A stretch of DNA of 64,000 bases, taken from assembly GCF_000786695.1 (NCBI RefSeq), contig NZ_CP009962.1:4092001-4156000 (forward strand). The letters run 5' to 3'. A model generated the notes under the pieces. That model ran no database searches. It saw only the letters and a program-made list of their open reading frames with translations, and was not told where the DNA came from. The position numbers and the translations under genes are program-made. Positions 37,944 to 47,414 of the stretch are shown piece after piece. This DNA comes from Collimonas arenae. GTDB taxonomy: Bacteria; Pseudomonadota; Gammaproteobacteria; Burkholderiales; Burkholderiaceae_D. Every line of letters starts with the position of its first letter. Positions within the stretch are counted from its first letter, which is position 1.

Positions 37944-37977
37944 TTAACGTTTACGTAAATCTCAATTGAGAATTATA
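37944..37977 (-). promoter_or_regulatory. candidate etfBA promoter with imperfect palindrome
   Basis: On the minus strand a TATAAT lies at 37977-37972; I see no good -35. Thirteen bases downstream is TTTACGTAAACGTTAA (37959-37944), a 16-bp sequence that is palindromic at 12 positions. A related half-motif TAACGTAAAA lies at 37921-37930. The placement near the start of transcription suits a repressor. The AT/CG pattern recalls operators of fatty-acid and branched-chain catabolism regulators such as LiuR, but that link is inference. Confidence 0.4.
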
Positions 37978-38284
37978 AGAGAGAATTCGCTCCGACGCTG
38001 AAATTTAGCACGATCGTTCTATTAAATCTTAGAGCAAATAGACTAATAGCGTCATGATCTTGTAAAACAAGACACTTTCAGCGCGATCCATGGCTTGCAG
38101 GGACAATTCGAAAAGATGATTCGCCACATCGGAACACACGGGCGGAAAAGAAGAAGTCGGGGAGGAGAAAAACAGGATACAGCTTAAGCTGAACACGACC
38201 TACAGGAAGCAGGCCGTGCAGTATTCACAACGATGACACGACTTGCAGTGAAAAACGAGAGTGCCCGATTAAAATAACAGGCCC
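37978..38284. other. 307-bp intergenic region without a visible gene
   Basis: I find no convincing coding frame, hairpin terminator or RNA gene between the etf promoter area and the TusA-like gene. A purine-rich stretch around 38130-38175 (repeated GGAAAAGAAGAAG-like runs) is the only compositional feature. Confidence 0.4.
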
Positions 38285-38512
38285 TTATTTACGCTTCATG
38301 AAGAAAATGAATTCCCTGTTTTCTTCACTCTGTTCCAGCAAATCATTGCCTGTCTGCTTCGCAAATGCCTGGAAATCCCGCACAGAGCCGGAATCCGTGG
38401 CCAGTACGCGTAGCACTTCGCCACTCAGCATATCCGCCAGCGCCTTTTTTGTTTTCAAAATCGGCAGTGGGCAATGCAAACCGCGTGCGTCGAGTTCTTT
38501 ATTAAATTCCAT
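38285..38512 (-). CDS. TusA-family sulfur carrier protein
   Basis: This 75-residue protein has the TusA/SirA fold signature DARGLHCPLPILKTKKAL, with the persulfide-bearing cysteine in CPLP, and ends FIFFMKRK. TusA passes sulfur from cysteine desulfurase to tRNA thiolation and other pathways; paralogues serve other sulfur transfers. I choose ATG 38512; a GTG two codons earlier is also possible. It stands alone, with no sulfur-relay gene nearby. Confidence 0.9.
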   Translation of the reverse strand: MEFNKELDARGLHCPLPILKTKKALADMLSGEVLRVLATDSGSVRDFQAFAKQTGNDLLEQSEENREFIFFMKRK

Positions 38513-38764
38513 AACCACTTCGTAATGTAAAGATTTTTAACATTTGCTGCTCTTTGCTGATTCTACTCCAAACGCAAGCGGCTTTGACGCATCGCAACAA
38601 AGCATCAATCATTTTTACAACAGCATGGTGAATAGCAAATATGTCCTTAATACAATCTTTCCGCATATCCACATGCTAATATTCAATTGATAAGTATTGC
38701 GCTGTAATAAACATATTCGCGGGGCACACCAGCCACGTCAGGCGAAACATTCTTAGGAACGAGC

Positions 38765-40114
38765 ATGCAGGACAGTCTTGGCGAAAAGCCTTTCAGCAAC
38801 ATCACACCGTTCTGGCAACGCTTACCTCAATTTTTCCTGTATCCGCTACAAGGGCCGCTAATCTGGCACCCGGCTGTCTACTCCCTGATCGGTACCGGCC
38901 TGTGGCTGCTCGGCAGGAACGACGAAGATGGTGGGTTCTCCCCTTTCATTATGCTCATTGCGGTCCTGGTCGGCATTGGTTTTTCGCTCGATCTGACGCG
39001 TCAGGCATTTCGAATTCTGGAACAAACTTCACTCGGCAATTTACGCTGTGCGGATTTTGACGACGCCGACGACGTCCATAAAATGTCGCCCTATAAATTA
39101 CTACTCATAACGTTAGTGCAAGGTTTCTTCATCGCCATCCTGGCGGCCATTCATCCCATGCTGGAACTACTGGGAACCGCTGTGGCAAATTTGATGCTGC
39201 CAGCCAGCATCATGGTGCTTGGCTATACCCACAGTTTCACCAGCGCGATCAATCCTCTCAACGTTTTCAAGATGATCAAAGCCTGCGGCTGGCCTTATCT
39301 CGCACTCTGGGTGTTTGGTTTCATACTAAGCCAATGCGCGCCGATTGTCATCATGCTGTTTGTGGGCAAACTATCACTGACCTTGCTGATCGCCGTTGGT
39401 ATTTTTGCTTGCGCTTACTTCACCTTGGTCGGCTTCAACCTGATGGGTTATACGATGTATCAATACCATCAGGAAATCGGCTATTCGCCGGACCGCAATT
39501 TTGAAATCAATGCGCTAGCCAGCAGCCGCAACAATCGTCCCTTGAGCGATGATGACATCCTGGCGCAACAGGTCGGTGCGCTGATCCGCGACGGCAACAT
39601 CGACATGGCGATGGAAATGATCTGGGAAGAATTGCGCTACGACCAATTCAATCCGCAATTGTCGAGTCACTACGCCAAACTGCTGGTATTAAAAGGCGAC
39701 AAAGCCAAGCAACTCGAATATGCGCCGCGACATCTTTTCACGCTGGCGCGTTCAGCGAAAGCAGGACGAATAGGCGACGCGTGGAAGCAGGCCCGCCGGC
39801 TCGATCCCGAATTCAAAATCGACAATCCTGATCATGTTCTGGAAATCGCAGCCGCGGCCGCCAGTGCGCGCGAATATCAGATCGCGCTTGAAATTATCTC
39901 GGGCTTCCACAAGCGCGCGCCGCGTCACAAAGATGTCCCGGCAGTGCTGGTGCTGGCCGGTAAGCTCTTATCCGATCATCTGCGCCAGGATGCGCGCGCC
40001 TTAACCTTGTTTAACCACGTCATCGCGCAATGGCCTGGCAACCCTGCAGCCAACGAAGCTCAGCAATATAAGAAAGTGATCGAAGGCTTGGCCCGGGCCT
40101 CGGAACCGGCCTGA
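38765..40114 (+). CDS. unrecognised membrane protein with helical-repeat C-terminus
   Basis: I do not recognise this 449-residue protein. The N-terminal half has about six hydrophobic segments, including IWHPAVYSLIGTGLWLLG, FIMLIAVLVGIGFSLDL, LLLITLVQGFFIAILAAI, LALWVFGFILSQCAPIVIML and LTLLIAVGIFACAYFTLVGFNLMGY. The C-terminal half (about 255-449) is soluble and helical, with alternating small/aromatic residues and phrases such as NIDMAMEMIWEELRYDQFNPQLSSHYAKLL that look like TPR-type repeats. AGGA precedes the ATG by six bases. It is monocistronic by position and converges with the rhomboid gene, nine bp apart. A scaffold for a membrane complex is possible. Confidence 0.75.
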   Translation: MQDSLGEKPFSNITPFWQRLPQFFLYPLQGPLIWHPAVYSLIGTGLWLLGRNDEDGGFSPFIMLIAVLVGIGFSLDLTRQAFRILEQTSLGNLRCADFDDADDVHKMSPYKLLLITLVQGFFIAILAAIHPMLELLGTAVANLMLPASIMVLGYTHSFTSAINPLNVFKMIKACGWPYLALWVFGFILSQCAPIVIMLFVGKLSLTLLIAVGIFACAYFTLVGFNLMGYTMYQYHQEIGYSPDRNFEINALASSRNNRPLSDDDILAQQVGALIRDGNIDMAMEMIWEELRYDQFNPQLSSHYAKLLVLKGDKAKQLEYAPRHLFTLARSAKAGRIGDAWKQARRLDPEFKIDNPDHVLEIAAAAASAREYQIALEIISGFHKRAPRHKDVPAVLVLAGKLLSDHLRQDARALTLFNHVIAQWPGNPAANEAQQYKKVIEGLARASEPA

Positions 40115-40122
40115 ACGTTAGT

Positions 40123-41712
40123 TTAGTAGCGATTGCCAGGACTCGACACCCATCGGCTCTCTTCGCTCAGCGGAAATTGCCGCTGCAATAGCTGTTGATA
40201 ATGTTGCGCCTTGTCGCGCTTACCCTCCGCCATGAATCCACGGGCGACAAACTGTATCAGTAGCGGCAACTGCTGATGCTGACGTGCGGTCACTAGTAGT
40301 ATCTGCATGATAGCCGCCGCCGTTTGCGGCTGGCCGTTCATGGCAAAACGCCTGGCAATCGCCAGCGACTGTTCGTTACTAAGCCGCGGCCGCGGCTCTG
40401 CACTGGCGACATAATCCAGATATACCTGATGAATTTTGTCTTCGCAGATCCTGTCTTTTGGCAGGCTCAACAGCATCTCGGCGGTTTTGTGGAAGGCTAC
40501 AGAGGAAGGCGCGTCTTTCGATAAATTGAATAGCTGCAGCAGCCAGTCTGGCTGCGGCGCTTTCTGTTGCGCCAGCGTCTTGTTTACCAGGCTGGCGAAG
40601 TCGCGCCGTGCGCGCTCGAAATCAAGCCTGGCCAAGGCTGCATAAGCACTCTGTTGCAAGCTTCGCAGCAACTTGTCGTCGTCAACATGCGAGACAAAGC
40701 TGGCATGTGCCTGCACCAATCTGCCTCGCGCCAGCAAGCGATATATCAAAGCCAGCAAGGCGCCACCCAGAAGGCCGCCGATGTGGGCGTAATAATTGGT
40801 ATTCGATGGCTCGCCAAACAACAGGTCGAACGCTTCCTTGCCGACCCAGATCGGCAGCATGATCAACGCCGGTGCCTTGAAGAAGTCGAAATAAAACAGG
40901 AACCAGTAGAAGAAGCGAATTTTGCGCAGACCGTACAGCACTGTGTACATACCCATGACGCCGGAAATGGCGCCTGAGGCGCCCAGCGACAGCGCCGTGC
41001 TGTCACCTTCAAACACTAGATAGAACCTGGCCGACAGCAATCCGGAAAGAAGATAAAACAATAAATACCAGCCACCGCCGAGCAAGATCTCCACCGCATA
41101 ACCGACCATCGCCAGGAACACCATATTACCCAATACGTGTTCGACGCTAGCGTGTAAAAACATATGCGTCAGCAAAGTGAGCGGACGCTCGGACGCTTGT
41201 GCCGGGATGAGCGCATAACGCTCGGTGAAACTGCGACTGCGGATGCTTAGATAGTGTTCGCGCTGCTCTTTCCATTCCGCCAGATCATCGGCGTTGATGG
41301 TGCCCAGCAACGCAGGCTGGGCTTGCTGCATCAGAGCGGAAAACCTGACGTCCGCGTCCAGCACATACCAGCGCTCGATCAACGACTGATAGTCTTTCAG
41401 CGAAGCCGTCTTGCCGTCGCGCGCAGCCGCCAAGTCGGCGCGCGCTCTTATCTGGCACCAGCGCCCCAGCCCCTTGCGCATGGCGCTGCCCGCTTCCGGT
41501 TTGTTTTGGCTATCCAGGTAACGCGCGTAGGCCAGGAATTCGAATTCCGGCAAGCGCGACTCGACCAGGTAATACTGGGCGGCCGGCTCCATGTGACTGC
41601 GCTCGCCCCACTGAATGCCAAAGTAGATCAGCAAATTTATTAGTACCAGCAGGATCGTGACCAGCGGCGGACGCCTCCAGTCTGGCTTACGGTCTACCGG
41701 GATAATCAGCAT
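40123..41712 (-). CDS. rhomboid-family intramembrane serine protease, long form
   Basis: This 529-residue protein has a rhomboid core (about 175-330): HMFLHASVEHVLGNMVFL after the first core helix, the catalytic serine in LGASGAISGVMGMY, and the partner histidine in AHIGGLLGGALLALI. The first helix (PLVTILLVLINLLIYFGIQWG, about 16-36) is separated from the core by about 130 soluble residues. A C-terminal region of about 190 residues, helical and TPR-like, follows. It should cleave membrane-spanning substrates within the bilayer. The two extensions make it nearly twice the size of GlpG. Confidence 0.88.
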   Translation of the reverse strand: MLIIPVDRKPDWRRPPLVTILLVLINLLIYFGIQWGERSHMEPAAQYYLVESRLPEFEFLAYARYLDSQNKPEAGSAMRKGLGRWCQIRARADLAAARDGKTASLKDYQSLIERWYVLDADVRFSALMQQAQPALLGTINADDLAEWKEQREHYLSIRSRSFTERYALIPAQASERPLTLLTHMFLHASVEHVLGNMVFLAMVGYAVEILLGGGWYLLFYLLSGLLSARFYLVFEGDSTALSLGASGAISGVMGMYTVLYGLRKIRFFYWFLFYFDFFKAPALIMLPIWVGKEAFDLLFGEPSNTNYYAHIGGLLGGALLALIYRLLARGRLVQAHASFVSHVDDDKLLRSLQQSAYAALARLDFERARRDFASLVNKTLAQQKAPQPDWLLQLFNLSKDAPSSVAFHKTAEMLLSLPKDRICEDKIHQVYLDYVASAEPRPRLSNEQSLAIARRFAMNGQPQTAAAIMQILLVTARQHQQLPLLIQFVARGFMAEGKRDKAQHYQQLLQRQFPLSEESRWVSSPGNRY

Positions 41713-41825
41713 GGCGGCTCAGGAGCAGGATAAAATTTGCAATAGTGCGATTTTACCCAGTCATTGCCGCATTGCAGCGTTATTTTTTACGCATCAGGCA
41801 ACTTCCAGCCTGATCAATTCTGCCT

Positions 41826-42380
41826 TCACGATTTCAAAGCGGCTTCAGGTTGCGCCTTCTGCAGCAGAGGCCGGTCAACGTACTCTACCGCCAGCCCCTG
41901 GGCGCGCATCCAGTCGGCCACGGCATGGCCGGTGCCGGCGCGCCATGGCCGCAACGCGGCGGGTTCCAGCAGGCGGTATTCCAGCAATTCCGGCGATAGC
42001 CTGATCGTGCCGGATGCCTCAACGTGATAGGCGATGATGAGCTCATTCTTGCGGATGAATTCATAGACGCCAACCAAGGTGATTTTTCCTGCATCCAGAT
42101 TGGTTTCTTCCTTGAGTTCGCGAGCGATGCCTTGCTCCGGTGTTTCGCCGCGTTCCATGAAACCGGTAATCAGCGCGAACATGCCCTCTTCCCATGCCGC
42201 ATTGCGCGCCAGCAGGACCTTGCCGTCAATCTCAACAATGGCGGCTAGCACCGGCAATGGATTATCCCAATGGGTCCAGTGTCCCTCAGGACAAGCCAGA
42301 CGCAATTTTCCAGCTTCCTCTTCATCAGCGCGTTGAACCAGCGATGCAGCACAGACCGGACAGAATTTGAATTCACTCAT
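41826..42380 (-). CDS. Nudix hydrolase with N-terminal zinc ribbon
   Basis: This 184-residue protein opens with a four-cysteine-type zinc ribbon (FKFCPVCAASLVQR followed by LACPEGH). The Nudix domain has an exact box: GFMERGETPEQGIARELKEET matches Gx5Ex7REUxEE in spacing. The zinc ribbon recalls NADH pyrophosphatase NudC, but the protein is shorter and lacks the SQPWPFPxS signature, so the substrate is open. It lies immediately downstream of alaS on the same strand, separated by the alaS terminator. Confidence 0.88.
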   Translation of the reverse strand: MSEFKFCPVCAASLVQRADEEEAGKLRLACPEGHWTHWDNPLPVLAAIVEIDGKVLLARNAAWEEGMFALITGFMERGETPEQGIARELKEETNLDAGKITLVGVYEFIRKNELIIAYHVEASGTIRLSPELLEYRLLEPAALRPWRAGTGHAVADWMRAQGLAVEYVDRPLLQKAQPEAALKS

Positions 42381-42409
42381 GGCAGTTTTCTAGTTGGAGA
42401 CATAATAAA

Positions 42410-42462
42410 AAAGCGGGAAGAATCAAACCGCGATACTACTGCGATTTGATGCTTCCCGCTTT
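42410..42462 (-). terminator. Rho-independent terminator after alaS
   Basis: AAAGCGGGAAG (42410-42420) pairs with CTTCCCGCTTT (42452-42462), and ATCAAA with TTTGAT inside. On the minus strand the stem is followed by a T-run. It lies 27 bp past the alaS stop codon. Confidence 0.85.
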
Positions 42463-42489
42463 GCGCCCTCGGACATGAGGGATGATCTT

Positions 42490-45114
42490 TTATGCGCGTT
42501 CGCCAACCCAGGCAACTACGCCTTGCAATGCCGCCGCCAGGCCGCTCGGATCGGTACCGCCGGCTTGCGCCATATCGGGACGGCCGCCGCCCTTGCCACC
42601 AACCTGCTGCGCCACGAAATTGACCAGTTCGCCGGCCTTGACCTTGGCAGTCGCGTCGGCAGTAACGCCAGCGATCAGGCTGACCTTGCCGTCCTTGACT
42701 GCCGCCAGCACAATCGCCGCTGTTTTCAGCTTGTCTTTCAGCTTGTCCATGGTTTCTCGCAGGGCGGCGCTATCTGCGCCTTCCAGCGTCGCCGCCAGTA
42801 CCTTGATGCCGTTGACGTCCACCGCCTGCGTGACCAGTTCATCGCCTTGATTCGCTGCCAGCTTCGATTTCAAGCTGTTCAGTTCCTTTTCCAGCGCCTT
42901 GACATGATCCTGCACCTGCGCGATACGCTGAGTCAGCTCTTCCGGTTGCGTCTTCAATGCAGCTGCGGCTTCATTGACGCGGTTACTCAGATTTTGCACC
43001 AATGCAAGACCTGCTTCTCCGGTCACGGCTTCGATACGACGGATACCGGCCGCAACGCCGCCTTCGCCGATGATCTTGAACAAGCCAATATCGCCGGTAC
43101 GCGTAACGTGGGTACCACCGCACAGTTCGCGCGATGTACCGATCGACAGCACCCGTACTTCGTCGCCGTATTTTTCGCCAAACAAGGCCATGGCGCCAGC
43201 GCCTACGGCGTCGTCAAACGACATCAGCCTGGCTTCGGTAGCGACGTTGGCAAGAATTTCACGATTGACGATTTCTTCGATACGACGGATTTCGTCGGCG
43301 CTGACCGGCGCGTTATGGCTGAAGTCGAAACGGGTCTTGTCGGCATCGACCAAGGAACCCTTTTGCGCCACATGCACGCCCAGCACTTCGCGTAAAGCCT
43401 TGTGCATCAGGTGGGTGGCCGAGTGATTGCGGATGGTGCGCCCGCGTACTGCGGTATCCACCTTGGCGTTAAGCTTGTCGCCGACAGCCAGCGCACCGCT
43501 GCGCAAGTGGCCGTGATGCCCAAAAACCTCTGCCTGGATTTTCAGCGTGTCGCTCACCTCAAACACGGCGCCAGTGGCTTCCAGGACACCGGAATCGCCA
43601 ACCTGGCCGCCTGATTCGGCATAGAACGGTGTGGTGTCGAGCACCACGATAGCATCTTGACCGGCTTCGATTTTTTGCACTGCGCTGCCATCTACATAGA
43701 GGGCCAGAACCTTGGCATCGTGGGTCAGTTCATCGTAGCCAACGAAACGGGTCTTGTCGCCGCTGTACTCCACTGCCGCCGTCATCTTGAATTTACCGCC
43801 TTCGCGCGCGGTCTTTTTCTGGTGTTCCATTGCGGCGTCAAAGCCGGCTTCGTCCAGTTCGATGTCGCGTTCGCGGCAGATATCCGCCGTCAAATCCAGC
43901 GGGAAGCCAAACGTGTCATACAAGGTAAATGCTGTGGCGCCGCTCAATTTCTTTGGATTCTTGAGCAACTCGGCCTCCAGTATTTTCATACCGTTTTCCA
44001 GTGTTTCGCCGAAACGTTCTTCCTCTTGCTTCAAGACCTGCTCGACGCGCTCGGCAACTGCCGGCAACTCCGGATAGGCAGCACCCATTTCCAGCACCAG
44101 GTCCTTGACCAGCTTATAGAAGAACGGCTTGGTCTGGCCCAGCTTGTGGCCATGGCGTAACGCACGGCGAATAATGCGGCGCAGTACATAACCGCGGCCT
44201 TCATTACCCGGAATCACACCGTCGACCACCAGGAAGGAACAAGCTCGGATGTGATCGGCGATCACTTTCAGCGAGTTGTTTTCGAGGTCGGTAACATTGG
44301 TTTCGCGCGCGGCGGCTTTGATCAGGCGCTGGAACAGATCGATCTCATAATTGCTGTGCACATGCTGCAACACCGCAGCTAGGCGCTCCAACCCCATGCC
44401 GGTATCGACGCATTGCTTCGGCAGCGGCGTCAGGGTTGCGACGCCGGTTTTCGGATCGATCTGGCGGTCGAATTGCATGAAAACGTTGTTCCAGATCTCG
44501 ATATAACGGTCGCCATCCTGCTCCGGGCTGCCCGGAGGACCGCCCCATACATCAGGACCATGGTCGTAGAAAATCTCGGAACAAGGGCCGCAAGGACCGG
44601 TATCGGCCATTTGCCAGAAATTGTCCGACGCATAAGGTGCGCCCTTGTTGTCGCCGATACGGACGATGCGTTCTTTCGGCAGGCCGATGACCTTGTGCCA
44701 GATATCATAGGCTTCATCGTCGGTTTCATACACCGTGGCCCACAATTTATCGGCCGGCAAGCCGTACACCTTGGTCAGCAGTTCCCAGGCCCAGACCAGC
44801 GAATCATGCTTGAAGTAGTCGCCGAACGACCAGTTGCCCAGCATTTCAAAGAAAGTATGGTGACGCGCGGTATAGCCGACGTTTTCCAGATCGTTGTGCT
44901 TGCCGCCGGCGCGCAGGCAGCGCTGTACCGAGGTGGCGCGCACGTAGTTGCGCTTTTCTGTACCCAGGAACACGTCCTTGAACTGCACCATACCGGAGTT
45001 GGTAAACAGCAGTGTCGGATCGTTGCCGGGGACCAGGCTCGACGAGCGCACGATGGTGTGGCCTTTGGATTCAAAGAATTTGAGAAACTTTTCGCGGATT
45101 TCGGCTGAGTTCAT
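42490..45114 (-). CDS. alaS: alanyl-tRNA synthetase
   Basis: This 874-residue enzyme charges tRNA-Ala. I start at ATG 45114 ([22 protein letters not shown]); a TTG four codons upstream is less likely. The class II catalytic domain has [24 protein letters not shown] and [20 protein letters not shown]. The editing domain carries the zinc-binding motifs HSATHLMH and CGGTH. The C-terminal coiled coil and C-Ala domain ([11 protein letters not shown]) are complete. Length matches E. coli AlaS (876). It ends at a clear terminator. Confidence 0.98.
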   Translation of the reverse strand: MNSAEIREKFLKFFESKGHTIVRSSSLVPGNDPTLLFTNSGMVQFKDVFLGTEKRNYVRATSVQRCLRAGGKHNDLENVGYTARHHTFFEMLGNWSFGDYFKHDSLVWAWELLTKVYGLPADKLWATVYETDDEAYDIWHKVIGLPKERIVRIGDNKGAPYASDNFWQMADTGPCGPCSEIFYDHGPDVWGGPPGSPEQDGDRYIEIWNNVFMQFDRQIDPKTGVATLTPLPKQCVDTGMGLERLAAVLQHVHSNYEIDLFQRLIKAAARETNVTDLENNSLKVIADHIRACSFLVVDGVIPGNEGRGYVLRRIIRRALRHGHKLGQTKPFFYKLVKDLVLEMGAAYPELPAVAERVEQVLKQEEERFGETLENGMKILEAELLKNPKKLSGATAFTLYDTFGFPLDLTADICRERDIELDEAGFDAAMEHQKKTAREGGKFKMTAAVEYSGDKTRFVGYDELTHDAKVLALYVDGSAVQKIEAGQDAIVVLDTTPFYAESGGQVGDSGVLEATGAVFEVSDTLKIQAEVFGHHGHLRSGALAVGDKLNAKVDTAVRGRTIRNHSATHLMHKALREVLGVHVAQKGSLVDADKTRFDFSHNAPVSADEIRRIEEIVNREILANVATEARLMSFDDAVGAGAMALFGEKYGDEVRVLSIGTSRELCGGTHVTRTGDIGLFKIIGEGGVAAGIRRIEAVTGEAGLALVQNLSNRVNEAAAALKTQPEELTQRIAQVQDHVKALEKELNSLKSKLAANQGDELVTQAVDVNGIKVLAATLEGADSAALRETMDKLKDKLKTAAIVLAAVKDGKVSLIAGVTADATAKVKAGELVNFVAQQVGGKGGGRPDMAQAGGTDPSGLAAALQGVVAWVGERA

Positions 45115-45266
45115 GTTCTTGGGCAAAAAATGAAACGGAATAAGGGCAATCGACGTTTAGCAGCGCGGGCAAACCGAGGTCGGTCCGAAGACGTTGCTAA
45201 ATAGGTACTTTTGCAAACCTTCGATTATACGTGATACCTGCCAAGCGATTCAGCAGGACACGTATG

Positions 45267-45302
45267 AAAAAAGCCCACCGGGATCACTCCCGACGGGCTT
45301 TT
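45267..45302 (-). terminator. terminator after the Ala/Pro-rich small gene
   Basis: AAAAGCCC-A-CCGGGA pairs with TCCCG-AC-GGGCTTTT around TCAC. On the minus strand it ends in GGGCTTTTTTC. It lies 70 bp past the stop of the gene at 45373 and upstream of the alaS start. Confidence 0.85.
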
Positions 45303-45372
45303 AATGATATCAGGTAAGAAATTCAGGAGAATCGGCCCAAATCTGACCCTGTATCAATCGTGCTGCGCGCTA

Positions 45373-45606
45373 TTAAGCGCCTTTATTGACTGGCGTTGGA
45401 GTGATGGCGTGGCTTTTCTTGTGGTGATGTTTTTTGTGCTTTTTCATCGCCTTTGCTGGTGCACCAGCATCCGGTGCAGCTGCAGGAGCGGCCATAGGAG
45501 CCGCAGGGGCAGGGGCAGGGGCAGGGGCAGGGGCAGCGGTTTGCGCCATGACAGGCAGAGCGAAAGCAGCGACAACTACAGCAGCCAGCAATTTATTGAT
45601 CTTCAT
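45373..45606 (-). CDS. small exported Ala/Pro-rich protein with His/Lys tail
   Basis: This 77-residue protein has a clear signal peptide (MKINKLLAAVVVAAFALPVMAQ). Next come a run of Ala-Pro dipeptides (five of them encoded by a perfect hexanucleotide repeat) and a Ala/Pro/Met-rich segment. The strongly basic KKHKKHHHKKSHA tail follows, ending TPVNKGA. The design suggests a periplasmic or surface protein that binds metal or polyanion. I do not know the family. A purine-rich AAAGGATTTCC precedes the ATG on the coding strand, and a terminator follows it. Confidence 0.75.
   Translation of the reverse strand: MKINKLLAAVVVAAFALPVMAQTAAPAPAPAPAPAAPMAAPAAAPDAGAPAKAMKKHKKHHHKKSHAITPTPVNKGA
45505..45534. 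repeat. hexanucleotide repeat inside the Ala/Pro-rich gene
   Basis: AGGGGC is repeated five times without error and continues with near copies on both sides. It encodes Ala-Pro on the minus strand. Slippage would change the number of dipeptides without breaking the frame. Confidence 0.9.
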
Positions 45607-45667
45607 TTGGAAATCCTTTCAGTTAGGTAAAACAAACAAATCTGTTGCCTTAAAGATAAATCAACGA

Positions 45668-46255
45668 TCAACCATTCGTTTTATCACGGTGAATACGTCC
45701 TGAAACTCGGTTCTGCACTCGATTAACGCGGGCCTGTTCATTTGCGTTGACATGACCGTTACGGGCAACCCGTGCTTCAGTGTGATCAACATGCGCCTCG
45801 CCGCGCTGCAAGTTGCCTACCTGACGCTTGTCTAGGCTACCGGATTTGATACCGTTTTCAATCCGCTTCTCCTGATTGGCGTTGCGCTGCACATCGGCTT
45901 GCATACGCTGGCTGGAAGCTGAATTCGGATTGCCGATCGCGCCGTTATGCTTGTCTACATTGATATTCTGGCTCACTTTGTTCTGCATGCCCTGAATGCG
46001 GGCTTTTTCCACCGGACTGAGATTGCCGTTCTTGAGCGCATTGGCTTCAGTGCGATCAACCTTGGTCTCCTGATGCTCAAGCTGACCTGCTTCGCGGGTA
46101 GTCAGCTGGCCAGATTTCAAACCGCTTTCAATCCGGTTTTGCTGATTGACGTCACGCTGGGTTTCGCTGGCGACAGATTGTGCGAAGACCGGTACCGCCA
46201 GCAAGGTGGTTACGAGAGCTGTCAGCAGGAAGGAGAGTGATTTCGTGGTTCTCAT
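45668..46255 (-). CDS. exported protein made of two homologous ~70-residue repeats
   Basis: I start this 195-residue protein at ATG 46255 (MRTTKSLSFLLTALVTTLLAVPVFAQ), which has GAAAGGA five bases ahead and gives a clean signal peptide. The mature part is two copies of one unit: RIESGLKSGQLTTREAGQLEHQ and RIENGIKSGSLDKRQVGNLQ open them. Each continues with VDRTEANALKNG / VDHTEARVARNG and closes with QNKVSQNINVDKHNG / QNRVSGRIHRDKTNG. It is rich in Asn, Gln, Arg and Glu, without cysteine. I know no function; periplasmic helical pairs are likely. It is 61 bp upstream of the Ala/Pro-rich gene on the same strand. Confidence 0.8.
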   Translation of the reverse strand: MRTTKSLSFLLTALVTTLLAVPVFAQSVASETQRDVNQQNRIESGLKSGQLTTREAGQLEHQETKVDRTEANALKNGNLSPVEKARIQGMQNKVSQNINVDKHNGAIGNPNSASSQRMQADVQRNANQEKRIENGIKSGSLDKRQVGNLQRGEAHVDHTEARVARNGHVNANEQARVNRVQNRVSGRIHRDKTNG

Positions 46256-46391
46256 GGTAGTCCTTTCGGGTTGACTGGTTAGGCTGATGAGCTGCTTGCC
46301 CATGTGACCTTAAACGCAAGCAGCAGCAACTCGCCGACAAAGGACTTGTAAGCCATGTAACGAAACGTAAACCAAAGTAAATGCCAGGAGA

Positions 46392-47168
46392 CTAGGCAAA
46401 ATCGGCCGCAATCAAGTCGATCCGGTCCGTGCAGAATCCATCCACGCCCCAGCCGAGTATTTCCGCGGCGCGCGCCGATGTATTCACCGTATAACAGAAC
46501 AAGCCGTAACCGGCTTGCTTCACCGCTTGGGCCTGCATTGGCGACAGGTATTTGTGGTTGGTATGCAGGGCTACCGCATCCAGTTCCTGGAGCCGTTGTT
46601 GCCAGTCATCTGCGATCGTATCTGTCAAAAATCCGCGCGGAATATCGGGCGCGGCGACCTGGGCGGCGCGCAGCGCATCAAACGAAAACGAAGAAAACAA
46701 AGGCAATGCCGGATCGGGCCAGGCGCCACCATTGGCCGCCACATGCGCCGCCAGCTCAACCTCGAAGACCTCCTCGGTGATTTGCGCCACTACTCGCCCG
46801 GTCTCTATCTCAAATCCCTCGGCAGGCTTGATTTCAACATTCATCCAGATGCTGTTCTGCCGGCAAAAGGCTAGCACCTGGCGGTAGGTGCAGATCCGCT
46901 CACCGGCAAACTGCGGACCCAGCCAGCTGCCGGCATCCATCACAGCCAGCTGGTCGGCATTGACGTCGGACACCTTGCCAACACCCCGCACAGTTCGGCC
47001 GAACACCGGGTCGTGCATCAGAATCGGCACCCCGTCGCGCGACAGCATGACATCGAACTCGACGGCATGGAAGCCGTGCTCCAGGCCGCAACGCATGGCC
47101 GCCAAGGTATTTTCCGGAGCCAGCGTGCCGCCGCCGCGGTGCGCGACTATTTTTGGATAGGGCCACAT
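46392..47168 (-). CDS. ugpQ: glycerophosphodiester phosphodiesterase (cytosolic, UgpQ-like)
   Basis: This 258-residue enzyme hydrolyses glycerophosphodiesters to glycerol-3-phosphate and an alcohol. The TIM-barrel signature is complete: IVAHRGGGTLAPENTLAAMRCGLEHG has the catalytic His and substrate Arg, FDVMLSRDGVPILMHDP has the second His, and WMNVEIKP the metal-binding Glu. It lacks a signal peptide, so it is cytosolic. No ugp transporter is adjacent. It starts at ATG 47168. Confidence 0.93.
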   Translation of the reverse strand: MWPYPKIVAHRGGGTLAPENTLAAMRCGLEHGFHAVEFDVMLSRDGVPILMHDPVFGRTVRGVGKVSDVNADQLAVMDAGSWLGPQFAGERICTYRQVLAFCRQNSIWMNVEIKPAEGFEIETGRVVAQITEEVFEVELAAHVAANGGAWPDPALPLFSSFSFDALRAAQVAAPDIPRGFLTDTIADDWQQRLQELDAVALHTNHKYLSPMQAQAVKQAGYGLFCYTVNTSARAAEILGWGVDGFCTDRIDLIAADFA

Positions 47169-47414
47169 AATCTTTTCTTTCTATCGAATATACGAGAATG
47201 GCAAACGCGTATTACAAGCACTTTTTGCTGCCAGCCGACTGCGCTTGGCTGACACGCTTAGTTGACAGTTAAGCGCCTCATTCTTCATGGATTCAAGAAT
47301 TTTAGCAATCGGCGACCGCTGGCGGTGATTCGCGCCGTGCAATGCCGGTTTCGTCGCATTCCACTTTTTGGCGGCGCAGGAGCCGCTCACAATGGCCTTA
47401 TTCCCACTCTATTG

